Source: an uncultured Chloroflexota bacterium (GTDB taxonomy: Bacteria; Chloroflexota; Limnocylindria; Limnocylindrales; CSP1-4). Taken from it: a stretch of 7,654 nt of DNA. The notes beneath the pieces were generated by a model. It was not told the DNA's origin, searched no databases, and saw only the letters and a list, made by a program, of their open reading frames with translations. This document shows, piece by piece, positions 1 to 6,497 of this stretch. A program made the position numbers and the translations under genes. The first letter of the stretch is position 1; each line of letters begins with the position of its first letter. Location: assembly GCA_903928275.1 (NCBI GenBank), contig CAIYQJ010000157.1, positions 1-7,654 of the forward strand. The letters are read 5' to 3'.

Positions 1-56
1 AGGCCGCCCGCCGCCCGCACGTCGCGGGGCGCCCCCCGGACGGCATCGCAACGGCG

Positions 57-3000
57 TCATCCGCCCCGTCGCATCCCGGCGTGGCCCATCCGGCGGACCC
101 CGGCCGGCAGGTCCGGGCCACCGGCGCGCCGGGTCGCCTCTCCGAGCGCGACCGCATCGTGCGCTACGACGTTCACGACCCCACCCTCGCGCTGGAGCGT
201 GCCATCCACGAGGAGCAGCGCGTGGCGGCGGACGATCCCGCGGAGTCGCGCCCACGTGTCCGGCCACAGCGTGACGTTCGCCATCCCCGTCTCGTCCTCC
301 ATCGCGAGGAAGACCGTGCCGCGCGCCGTCATGGGGTGCTGCCGCGTGACGACCAGCCCGCCGATCCGCGCCGGCCCGGGCCGCAGGTCCGCGAGCGCCC
401 CGAGCGGGACCGCCCCCAGCCGGTCGAGCGCGGGACGGAACAGCTCCACCACCTGGCGCTGCGGGTCCACCGAGAGGATGGCGTACGCGTCCCCCAGGCG
501 CTCCGTCTCACGCAACGGCGGGAGGTCCGGCGCCGCGGTGGGCGGCAGGCGCAGGTCCATGGGCCGACCCGCCGAGGGCCCGTCGCGACGCGCGACCGCC
601 GCTGACGCGCGCCCCCGCGCGTGCCCCGCGACCTCCCGGAGCTGCCAGAGGAGCTCGCGGCGAGGCCGACCCAGGAAGTCGAGCGCCCCGGCCCGGACGA
701 GCCGCTCCACGACCTCCTCGGCGAGGCCGGTCCGCCCCACGAGATCCGCGAGCGACGTGAACGGCCCGCCGCTCGCACGCTCCGCCTCCATGCTCGCGCC
801 GAGCTCCTCGCCGATCCCCTTCACGAGGTGGAGCCCCAGCCGGATCCCCCACCCCGGCGCGCTCTCCGCGGCCCAGCGCTCGCGCGCCGGCCGGTCGGGG
901 ACGACGCACGCCGACGACAGGAACGGCTCCGGCCGTCGCGCGATGCCCGCCCCATCGGGGATCGGCTCGCCGGGTCCAGGCCGCTCGCCCGGGCCCGCGA
1001 GCGCCCAGCCCGGCCGCCCCACCCACTCGGTCGTCGTCGCGTGCCCGCTCGCGTTCACGTCGACGGGGAGGACGGCGACCCCGTGGCGCTTCACGTCGTT
1101 CACGAGGACCTCGACGGGATAGAAGCCCATCGGCTGCGCGTTGATGATCCCCGTGGTCAGTTGCGCCGGGTAGAAGAGCTTGAGGAAGGCGGACTCGTAC
1201 GCGGTCCGGGCGAACGCCGCGGCGTGGCTCTTCGCGAACCCGAACGACGCGAACCCCGCGATCCGCCGGAACAGCTCCTCGGCATCGTCCGGGCGCATGC
1301 CGCTGTCACCGACGCACCCCGTGACGAACTTCGCGTGGAGCTTCTCCATCTCCTTCGTGGAGCGCCAGGTCCCCATCGCGCGCCTGAACCCGTCCGACTC
1401 CGCCGCGGAGAAGCCGCCCACGGCGATCGCGATCTGCATGACCTGCTCCTGGTAGAGGATCACGCCGAGGGTGTCGCCGAGGATGGGCTCCAGGGCCGGG
1501 TGGAGGTATTCGACCGGCTCGAGCCCCTGCCTTCGCCGAAGGTACGGGTGGACGGCGTTGCCCTGGATGGGGCCCGGCCGGATGATCGCGACCTCCACCA
1601 CGAGGTCGTCGAGGTTCCGCGGGCGCGACTTGGGCAGCGTCTGCATCTGCGCCCTGCTCTCCACCTGGAAGACGCCCACCGTGTCGGCCGCCTGGAGCAT
1701 CCGGAAGACCTCGTCGATGTCCTCCGGCAGGCGATCGAAGTCCAGGCAGACGGCGCAGTCGTGCTCGATGAGACGGAGGGCCTCGTCCATGGCGGCGAGC
1801 ATCCCGAGGCCGAGGAGATCGAGCTTGATGAGCTTGAGCGTCTCGATGTCGCGCTTGTCGAACTGCGCCACGACGCGGCCGGGCATCGTGGCGCGCTCCA
1901 GCGGGACGATGTCGATGAGCGGTGCGGCGGTGACGAGCATCCCGCCGGAATGGATGGACAGGTGGCGCGGGAGGCCGTCGATGCGGGCGCACATCTCGAG
2001 CCAGCGCTCCCACGGGCTCATGCCCACGGTGGAGCCACCGCGCGGCCGGGCGAGCGGGTCTTCCGCCGGTGAAGAGTCCGCGGCCGGTGCCGGGGCGGCG
2101 GTCGCCGCGCGCGCGCCGGGACGTCCGGGTCGGTCGAGGCTTGCCGCCTCCGACCGGAGCCACGCGATGCTCGCCGGCGTGTCCCCCGGGCCGCCCTTGT
2201 CGTCGGAGAAGGCACCGCCCCGGATCGCCGGGCGGCTCCCGCCGGCACGCACCGGCGCAGGGCCGTCCGTCGGGCGGATCTCCCCCGGCGGGTGGGCCGG
2301 CGCACGCGACGACGCGTTCGGCACCGCGGGGACGAGTGACAGGGCCGCCGCCGGCAGCGGCGCGTCGCCCGGCCGCTCGCCCGGCTGCGCGAACAGGTGC
2401 TCGAAGCCGCCCTCCGCCTCCAGGTCGCGCCGGATCATCCGCGAGTCGAACGTCTCGATCGCCTTCGCGACCCGGTCCACGAGCGGCCGCGGGAAGCCGA
2501 GCGCGTACCCCACCTCGCGGATCGCCGACCGGGCCCGGTACGTGACGACGTTGCAGACCATGCCCGTGTGCTCCGGGCCGTACTTCGCGTAGACGTACGC
2601 GATGACCTCCTCGCGGCGCTCGGAGCTGAAGTCGATGTCCACGTCCGGGTACGAGGTCCGGCCCTCGTTGATGAACCGCTCGAAGAGCAGGCGATGGCGG
2701 ATGGGATCCACCCGGGTGATCCCGAGGACGTACGCGACGATCGAATCAGCCGCGCTGCCCCGCCCCTGCGCCGGGATCCGCCGCTCGCGGGCGAAGCGCA
2801 TGAGGTCCCAGCAGATGAGGAAGAACTCGGCCAGGCCGGTCCGCTCGATCACGTCGAGCTCGTGCGCGAGCTGCGAGACGACCGCCGGCGTCATGGGGTG
2901 GTAGCGCTTGACGGCGCCCTCGTGGCAGAGCTGTTCGAGGTGGCTGAACGGCGTCTCGCCCTTCGGCACCGGGAAGCCCGGGAAGCGGTAGCGCTCGAGC

Positions 3001-4163
3001 TGCAGGTCCGCCTCGCACGATGCGGCGAGCTCGGCCGCGGACCGGATCCCCTCGGTCCAGGCGCGTGCGGTCCGCGGGTCGGCCGTCCGCGTCGCTCGGT
3101 CGGCCGGCGGGAGCGCGAGGAGATCGGCCGGGCCCTTGAGGTACGACTCCGCGTCGGGCCGCCGGAGGGGACCGAGCTCCGCGACCGAGCGTCCGTGTCG
3201 GATCGCCGCCAGGAGGTCGTGCATCTCGCGGTCCGCCGGAAGCGCGTAGTGGACATCGTTCGTCACGACGACCGGCAGCCCGAGCTCGCCGGCGAGCCGT
3301 GCGGTCTCCGCGACGAGCCAGTCGTCGTCCGGGAGGAGGTGGTGCTGCAGCTCGAGGACGAACCCGGCCGCCGCGACGGCGCCGGGGGCCCTGCGTCGGC
3401 CGCCGCCGTCCGCCCGATCCGCCCTGTCCACCCGGTCCGCCCCGAAGATCGACGCGTACCGCTCCGCCGCGGCCCGTGCGCCCTGGCGATCCCCCGCCAG
3501 GAGGCGCCGCGCGATCTCTCCGTCGCGGCAGCCCGAGAGGGCGACGAGCCGTTCCGCGTGCTCGGCGAGGAGCGCATGAGTGAACCGCGGGAGCCCCTTG
3601 GACCCGGCGAGGTTCGCGCGACTCACGAGCCGGCAGAGCGACCGGTAGCCGATCGCGTCGCGGGCGAGGAGGACGAGGTGCGGCCCGCGCTGGGCGTCCC
3701 CCACGCCGCGGAGGTCCTCGCGGACCGGGTCACGATGACCCGGGAGACGGGGGCGATCGGGGCGCGGCCGGGCGGGGATCCCGTCGACGGCCCGGCTCGG
3801 CGCGTCGCCGCCATGGTCCGCGCGTCCGGTGGGCCCCGGGAGCGGGACGAGGGACGCGGCGGGGACGGCCCGCGACCCGCCGCGAATGCGGCGCCGCGGG
3901 GACGGCACGACGAGCCCATGCCGGTCCGGCACCGCCGGGTCCAGCAGCTCGATCTCGACCCCGATGATCGGCCGGACCCCGGCGGCACGCGCTGCCTCCA
4001 CGAAACGGACGGCGCCGTACAGCCCGTGGTGGTCCGTGACGGCGAGGCCGGTCAGGCCGAGCTCGGCGGCACGTGCCGCGAGGTCGTCCGCCGTGGACGC
4101 GCCGTCGAGGAACGAGAAGCTCGTGTGGCAATGGAGCTCGGCGTACGACGGGAGGGACGGCAT
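57..4163 (-). CDS. dnaE2: Error-prone DNA polymerase III alpha subunit DnaE2 (ImuC)
   Basis: This is a C-family DNA polymerase that extends past lesions during SOS mutagenesis, working with ImuB. The 1368 residues from ATG 4163 begin with a PHP domain: HCH at 11-13, TDHHG at 43-47, GVEIE at 68-72, SGC with C212, and TNDVHY with H305. The polymerase core has GRGSAADS near 468, PDVDIDF with D509 and D511 as two catalytic aspartates, and IKLDLLGLG with D782 as the third. FGFAKSHAAAF lies near 980, and NAQPMGFY (1008-1015) is typical of DnaE2 rather than replicative DnaE1. A helix-hairpin-helix follows LVKGIGEE (about 1113-1120), and an OB fold spans about 1262-1335. There is no long tau-binding C-terminus. 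Three low-complexity insertions (about 75-161, 594-714 and 1043-1104) account for the excess over the usual 1050-1150 residues. The start is set by AGGAGG 9 nt upstream. A GTG at 4220 is in frame but touches the -10 box. The frame is intact throughout. Confidence 0.96.
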   Translation of the reverse strand: MPSLPSYAELHCHTSFSFLDGASTADDLAARAAELGLTGLAVTDHHGLYGAVRFVEAARAAGVRPIIGVEIELLDPAVPDRHGLVVPSPRRRIRGGSRAVPAASLVPLPGPTGRADHGGDAPSRAVDGIPARPRPDRPRLPGHRDPVREDLRGVGDAQRGPHLVLLARDAIGYRSLCRLVSRANLAGSKGLPRFTHALLAEHAERLVALSGCRDGEIARRLLAGDRQGARAAAERYASIFGADRVDRADRADGGGRRRAPGAVAAAGFVLELQHHLLPDDDWLVAETARLAGELGLPVVVTNDVHYALPADREMHDLLAAIRHGRSVAELGPLRRPDAESYLKGPADLLALPPADRATRTADPRTARAWTEGIRSAAELAASCEADLQLERYRFPGFPVPKGETPFSHLEQLCHEGAVKRYHPMTPAVVSQLAHELDVIERTGLAEFFLICWDLMRFARERRIPAQGRGSAADSIVAYVLGITRVDPIRHRLLFERFINEGRTSYPDVDIDFSSERREEVIAYVYAKYGPEHTGMVCNVVTYRARSAIREVGYALGFPRPLVDRVAKAIETFDSRMIRRDLEAEGGFEHLFAQPGERPGDAPLPAAALSLVPAVPNASSRAPAHPPGEIRPTDGPAPVRAGGSRPAIRGGAFSDDKGGPGDTPASIAWLRSEAASLDRPGRPGARAATAAPAPAADSSPAEDPLARPRGGSTVGMSPWERWLEMCARIDGLPRHLSIHSGGMLVTAAPLIDIVPLERATMPGRVVAQFDKRDIETLKLIKLDLLGLGMLAAMDEALRLIEHDCAVCLDFDRLPEDIDEVFRMLQAADTVGVFQVESRAQMQTLPKSRPRNLDDLVVEVAIIRPGPIQGNAVHPYLRRRQGLEPVEYLHPALEPILGDTLGVILYQEQVMQIAIAVGGFSAAESDGFRRAMGTWRSTKEMEKLHAKFVTGCVGDSGMRPDDAEELFRRIAGFASFGFAKSHAAAFARTAYESAFLKLFYPAQLTTGIINAQPMGFYPVEVLVNDVKRHGVAVLPVDVNASGHATTTEWVGRPGWALAGPGERPGPGEPIPDGAGIARRPEPFLSSACVVPDRPARERWAAESAPGWGIRLGLHLVKGIGEELGASMEAERASGGPFTSLADLVGRTGLAEEVVERLVRAGALDFLGRPRRELLWQLREVAGHARGRASAAVARRDGPSAGRPMDLRLPPTAAPDLPPLRETERLGDAYAILSVDPQRQVVELFRPALDRLGAVPLGALADLRPGPARIGGLVVTRQHPMTARGTVFLAMEDETGMANVTLWPDTWARLRGIVRRHALLLVDGTLQREGGVVNVVAHDAVALGEATRRAGGPDLPAGVRRMGHAGMRRGG

Positions 4164-4172
4164 GGCACCTGC

Positions 4173-4178
4173 CCTCCT
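4173..4178 (-). promoter_or_regulatory. Ribosome binding site of dnaE2
   Basis: A full AGGAGG (minus strand, 4178-4173) stands 9 nt before ATG 4163. The in-frame GTG at 4220 has no such site and lies at the end of the -10 box, upstream of the predicted transcript start. The site therefore decides the start: translation begins at 4163, and the protein opens MPSLPSYAELHCH, close to the usual DnaE2 N-terminus. Confidence 0.85.
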
Positions 4179-4220
4179 CGGCCGGCGGCCCGGCCGGGGA
4201 TTTCCCTGGTCGATGGCCAC

Positions 4221-4249
4221 ATGATACAGAACGGATGTTCTACGGTCAA
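4221..4249 (-). promoter_or_regulatory. Sigma70-type promoter of dnaE2
   Basis: On the minus strand the sequence reads TTGACC (4249-4244), a 17-nt spacer (4243-4227) and TATCAT (4226-4221). This is close to the housekeeping consensus, with optimal spacing. Transcription would start near 4214, leaving a leader of about 50 nt before ATG 4163. The stretch is noticeably more AT-rich than its surroundings. A LexA-type inverted repeat fills most of the spacer, so repressor and RNA polymerase could not bind together. The promoter is predicted from sequence only. Confidence 0.8.
4228..4241. promoter_or_regulatory. LexA-binding site (SOS box)
   Basis: AGAACGGATGTTCT is a perfect inverted repeat with 5-bp arms (AGAAC/GTTCT) around GGAT. 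It fits the core and centre of the Gram-positive/actinobacterial SOS box (GAAC-RNRY-GTTC). It lies wholly within the -35/-10 spacer of the dnaE2 promoter, where bound LexA would block initiation until DNA damage. It is also 55 bp upstream of the divergent GH18 start codon at 4297, so it could influence that gene too. LexA control of dnaE2/imuC is established in several phyla; its use at this site is inferred. Confidence 0.85.
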
Positions 4250-4296
4250 GAGCGCGACGGGACGGTTCCGGCCGACCCTGCTACGGTCGGAGACCC

Positions 4297-5637
4297 ATGG
4301 CCACCGACGGTCCGCTCACCGACCACGTCACCACCGAGCCGCTTTCCGCCCCTGCGGCGGCCGCGAGGCCGACCGTCCGGCGCGGTCGCACGCTGCCCCG
4401 GCTCGCACTGCCGCTCGTCGCCACCCTCGTCCTCACCGTCATCCTCGCGCGCAGCGTCGCCCTCCCGAACGTCGGCCCGGGGCCGATCGACCCGTCGCCG
4501 GCGACGCCGATCGCATCGGCTCCGGTCGTCGCGGACCCCGCGGTCGTCGGGGCGCCGGCGCAGGCCGGGCCCGGCCCCGTCCTCGGGCTGTCGGACGCGC
4601 CGCTGCCACTCACCCAGGAGGTCTTCGGCTTCCTCCCCTACTGGCAGATGACCGCGACCTCCGTGGCCGGGCTGAGATACGACCTGCTGTCGACGATCGC
4701 GATCTTCGGCATCGGCATCAAGCGAACGGGTGCCCCGGACACGACGGGCCGCGGGTACGCGGCCTATACCAGCACAAGGGCCGCGCAGATCACCGATCGC
4801 GCCCACGCGAAGGGCGTCCGGGTCGTCCCGACGTTCCAGCTGTTCGATTCCGGCAAGCTCTCGACGATGACCGGCTTCCTCCACGATCGCGCCGCGCAGA
4901 AGAAGTTCATCGCGGCGGCCGTCGCGCTCATGCATGCGCGGCACGCGGACGGGGCCGTGCTGGACTTCGAGCCGCTGCCGGAGCGCCTGTCCGCGCCATT
5001 CGCCCTCTTCGCGGCCGACTTCGGGCGCGCGATCCGGGCCAGGGACCCGAAGGCGCAGCTGACAGTCACCCTCCAGCAGGCGGCCAGCGACACCCAGATC
5101 GCCGCGGTGGCCGGCGTCGTCGATCGGATCTTCGTCATGGCGTACGACTACCACTGGGTCGGCTCACCGGTCGCGGGTGCGGTCGCGCCGCTCGACGGTC
5201 CCGGCGGCGACGTGCGCCTCACGCTCCTGCGCTTCCTCGAGGGGGCCGGACGGGCCAGGATCATCCTCGGCGTGCCGTATTTCGGGTACGACTGGCCGAT
5301 CGCGTTCCCCGGGCCCGGCGCCGCGGTCCGCGCGCCCGTCTCGAAGAACGGCGGCGCGTGGAGCATCGGGTACGCCGCGGTCGTCTCGTTTCTGAAGAAG
5401 CACCCGTCCGTCAAGCCGCAGTGGGATCCGACCGCGGCGAGCCCATACTTCACGTACCACGACACCGCGCACAGGACCGACCGCCAGGTCTGGTACGAGG
5501 ACGTGCGGAGCCTGACCGCGAAGTACGCCCTGGCGAAGGCGGCCGGCATCGCCGGCGTCGGGATCTGGGCGCTGGGGATGGACACCGGCCGGAGCGAGCT
5601 GTGGACGCTGCTCAAGTCGACGTTCGCGAAGAGGTGA
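4297..5637 (+). CDS. Membrane-anchored GH18-family (YaaH/cortex-lytic-like) glycosidase
   Basis: The product has 446 residues. A basic N-terminus (RRGR near 28-31) precedes one hydrophobic segment (about 33-57), acting as a signal anchor or signal peptide. A Pro/Ala/Val-rich linker follows (58-104), then a GH18-like TIM-barrel domain (about 108-442) outside the membrane. GH18 landmarks are FGFLPYW (110-116), DGAVLDFE (218-225) with E225 as the expected acid/base, MAYDYHW (281-287), LGVPYFGYDW (324-333), VWYEDVRS (398-405) and GIWALG (422-427). The middle aspartate of the DxxDxDxE-type motif is V221. The pattern resembles GH18 proteins acting on N-acetylglucosamine polymers such as peptidoglycan or chitin, and bacterial YaaH-like cortex-lytic enzymes; the substrate here is unknown. 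GGAG lies 4 nt before ATG 4297. It is the first gene of a plus-strand pair, divergent from dnaE2 over a 133-bp gap. I found no convincing promoter of its own. Confidence 0.85.
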   Translation: MATDGPLTDHVTTEPLSAPAAAARPTVRRGRTLPRLALPLVATLVLTVILARSVALPNVGPGPIDPSPATPIASAPVVADPAVVGAPAQAGPGPVLGLSDAPLPLTQEVFGFLPYWQMTATSVAGLRYDLLSTIAIFGIGIKRTGAPDTTGRGYAAYTSTRAAQITDRAHAKGVRVVPTFQLFDSGKLSTMTGFLHDRAAQKKFIAAAVALMHARHADGAVLDFEPLPERLSAPFALFAADFGRAIRARDPKAQLTVTLQQAASDTQIAAVAGVVDRIFVMAYDYHWVGSPVAGAVAPLDGPGGDVRLTLLRFLEGAGRARIILGVPYFGYDWPIAFPGPGAAVRAPVSKNGGAWSIGYAAVVSFLKKHPSVKPQWDPTAASPYFTYHDTAHRTDRQVWYEDVRSLTAKYALAKAAGIAGVGIWALGMDTGRSELWTLLKSTFAKR

Positions 5638-5641
5638 GGCG

Positions 5642-6208
5642 ATGACGCACCGTTCGGCGGCCGGTCCCGGCTCGGCCCGCGCGGGGCGAGCGGCCGGAGG
5701 CGGCGGGGCGGCCGTCCGGACCGCCGTGCTCGCGACCCTCATCGCCCTCGCCGTCGCGGCGTGCACCGCCACGGGTGCCAGCCCGAGCCCGACCGTGGAG
5801 CCAACGGCGGAGCTGGCGTCGCCGCTCGTCGCCACGCCGGGTGGCTCGCCGGCCGCGCCGTCGGGGACGCCCGGCCGCACCACCACCGCCTGGGGCGAGA
5901 TCTGGGACGCGCTCCCGGCATCGTTCCCGCTGCCCGCGGGCGCTTCGCCGGCCGACCTTCCCGAAGGACCGTTCTCCGGCACCTACACGACGTCCGCGGC
6001 AGCTGCCGCGACGGCCGACGCGATCGTCTCCGGGCTCGCCGCGCGTGGCTACCGCCCGGTCGACCGGAGCGGACCCACCGAGGCGGGCGGAGTGACGATC
6101 GACGCGACGGGGTCCGCGGCCGGCTGTCGCGTGCGCGTGAACGTCGTGCCGCTCGGCGGGCTCACCGCGATCGAGGTCCTGTACGGGACGGCCTGCCCGA
6201 TCCGATAG
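5642..6208 (+). CDS. Predicted lipoprotein of unknown function
   Basis: This 188-residue protein has a lipoprotein signal: arginines at 13, 16 and 26, a hydrophobic stretch at about 27-39, and a lipobox AVAAC with C41 as the lipidated cysteine. A Ser/Pro/Thr/Ala/Gly-rich spacer (about 42-82) leads to a small C-terminal domain (about 85-188) that I cannot assign to a family. That domain contains two cysteines, C161 and C185 by count, which could form a disulfide. The ATG lies 4 nt after the GH18 stop, and AGGTGAG overlapping that stop serves as ribosome binding site, so the two genes are almost surely one transcript. Co-transcription suggests a role at the outer face of the membrane alongside the GH18 protein; this is inference. 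Confidence 0.78.
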   Translation: MTHRSAAGPGSARAGRAAGGGGAAVRTAVLATLIALAVAACTATGASPSPTVEPTAELASPLVATPGGSPAAPSGTPGRTTTAWGEIWDALPASFPLPAGASPADLPEGPFSGTYTTSAAAAATADAIVSGLAARGYRPVDRSGPTEAGGVTIDATGSAAGCRVRVNVVPLGGLTAIEVLYGTACPIR

Positions 6209-6294
6209 AGAGGCGGCCGGGGTCTACAGTACGGTCGACGCCAGCGGGCCGCGCGGACCGGGGGCGAGACGGCCGTGACTGTTGGGAGATGGCG

Positions 6295-6399
6295 ATGCAC
6301 CTGCGGACGAGCGACATCCTGGGCCCCGGGCTGCTGGTGCTCGTGCTCGTGGTCTTCGTCTTCGCGATCGTCGCGCTCGGTGCCGCCGGCTGGGTCTGA
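6295..6399 (+). CDS. Probable 34-residue single-span membrane peptide
   Basis: A short reading frame encodes MHLRTSDILGPG followed by an unbroken hydrophobic helix of about 22 residues (LLVLVLVVFVF... to GAAGWV) that runs to the stop. GGGAG at 6284-6288 lies 6 nt before ATG 6295, good spacing. An ATG at 6289 in the same frame abuts the GGGAG and is less likely. It follows the lipoprotein by 86 nt, so it may belong to that transcript or have its own. TACAGT at 6225-6230 could be a -10 box but has no matching -35. A purely hydrophobic helix of this length with a ribosome site argues for a real small membrane protein. I do not recognise a family, and chance in GC-rich DNA cannot be excluded. Confidence 0.5.
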   Translation: MHLRTSDILGPGLLVLVLVVFVFAIVALGAAGWV

Positions 6400-6402
6400 T
6401 CT

Positions 6403-6417
6403 CCCCGCGCGGCGGGG
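6403..6417. terminator. GC-only hairpin after the small membrane ORF
   Basis: CCCCGC and GCGGGG form a perfect 6-bp stem around a 3-nt loop, starting 3 nt after the stop at 6399. There is no T-run on either side, so it is not a canonical intrinsic terminator. It could still pause or end transcription between the convergent genes, or protect the 3' end of the message. In DNA this GC-rich such stems arise easily. Confidence 0.3.
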
Positions 6418-6479
6418 TGGGGCGGCCCGCGCGCCGGGGTGAGGCGGCCCGCGCGCCGGGGTGGGGCGGCCCGCGCGCC
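6414..6479. repeat. Three tandem copies of a 22-bp GC-rich repeat
   Basis: Copies lie at 6414-6435, 6436-6457 and 6458-6479. Each begins GGGGTGGGGCGG (second copy GGGGTGAGGCGG, the only mismatch) and ends CGCGCGCC. The array fills most of the 98-bp gap between the convergent stops at 6399 and 6498. The G-runs on the plus strand could favour G-quadruplex or other secondary structure, and each unit carries a self-complementary GGCGCGC/GCGCGCC type element. A role in termination or as a slippage-prone minisatellite is possible but unproven. Confidence 0.85.
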
Positions 6480-6497
6480 ATCGCCATGCGCGGCTCG

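Noticed and set aside
20..42. GC-rich partial hairpin (GGGGCGCCCC) just after the dnaE2 stop
   Set aside because: The palindrome leaves no room for a proper loop, the longer pairing is interrupted, and no T-run follows on the minus strand. It is not a supportable terminator.
621..2072. Plus-strand open frame of 483 codons opposite dnaE2
   Set aside because: The translation is low-complexity Arg/Pro/Glu/Asp without recognisable motifs and lies wholly antisense to conserved DnaE2 polymerase sequence.
3421..3445. Short repeat encoding DRVDRADRAD in dnaE2, considered as a possible mobile or recombination site
   Set aside because: It is only a few imperfect 9-12 bp units within a coding loop, with no flanking duplications or transposase; simple codon-repeat drift explains it.
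4246..5154. Minus-strand open frame of 302 codons upstream of dnaE2
   Set aside because: It is antisense to the GH18 catalytic region, lacks domain signatures, and its end overlaps the dnaE2 -35 box.
2397..5645. Very long plus-strand open frame (1082 codons) running antisense to dnaE2 and out of frame through the GH18 gene
   Set aside because: It is Arg/Pro/Asp-rich with no domain pattern and crosses the intergenic promoter. It overlaps two genes with clear family motifs. Such frames are common in DNA this GC-rich.
4164..6497. The plus-strand block as a transposon or integrated element
   Set aside because: No transposase, integrase, terminal inverted repeats or target duplications are visible at either boundary; rearrangement remains possible but is not shown.
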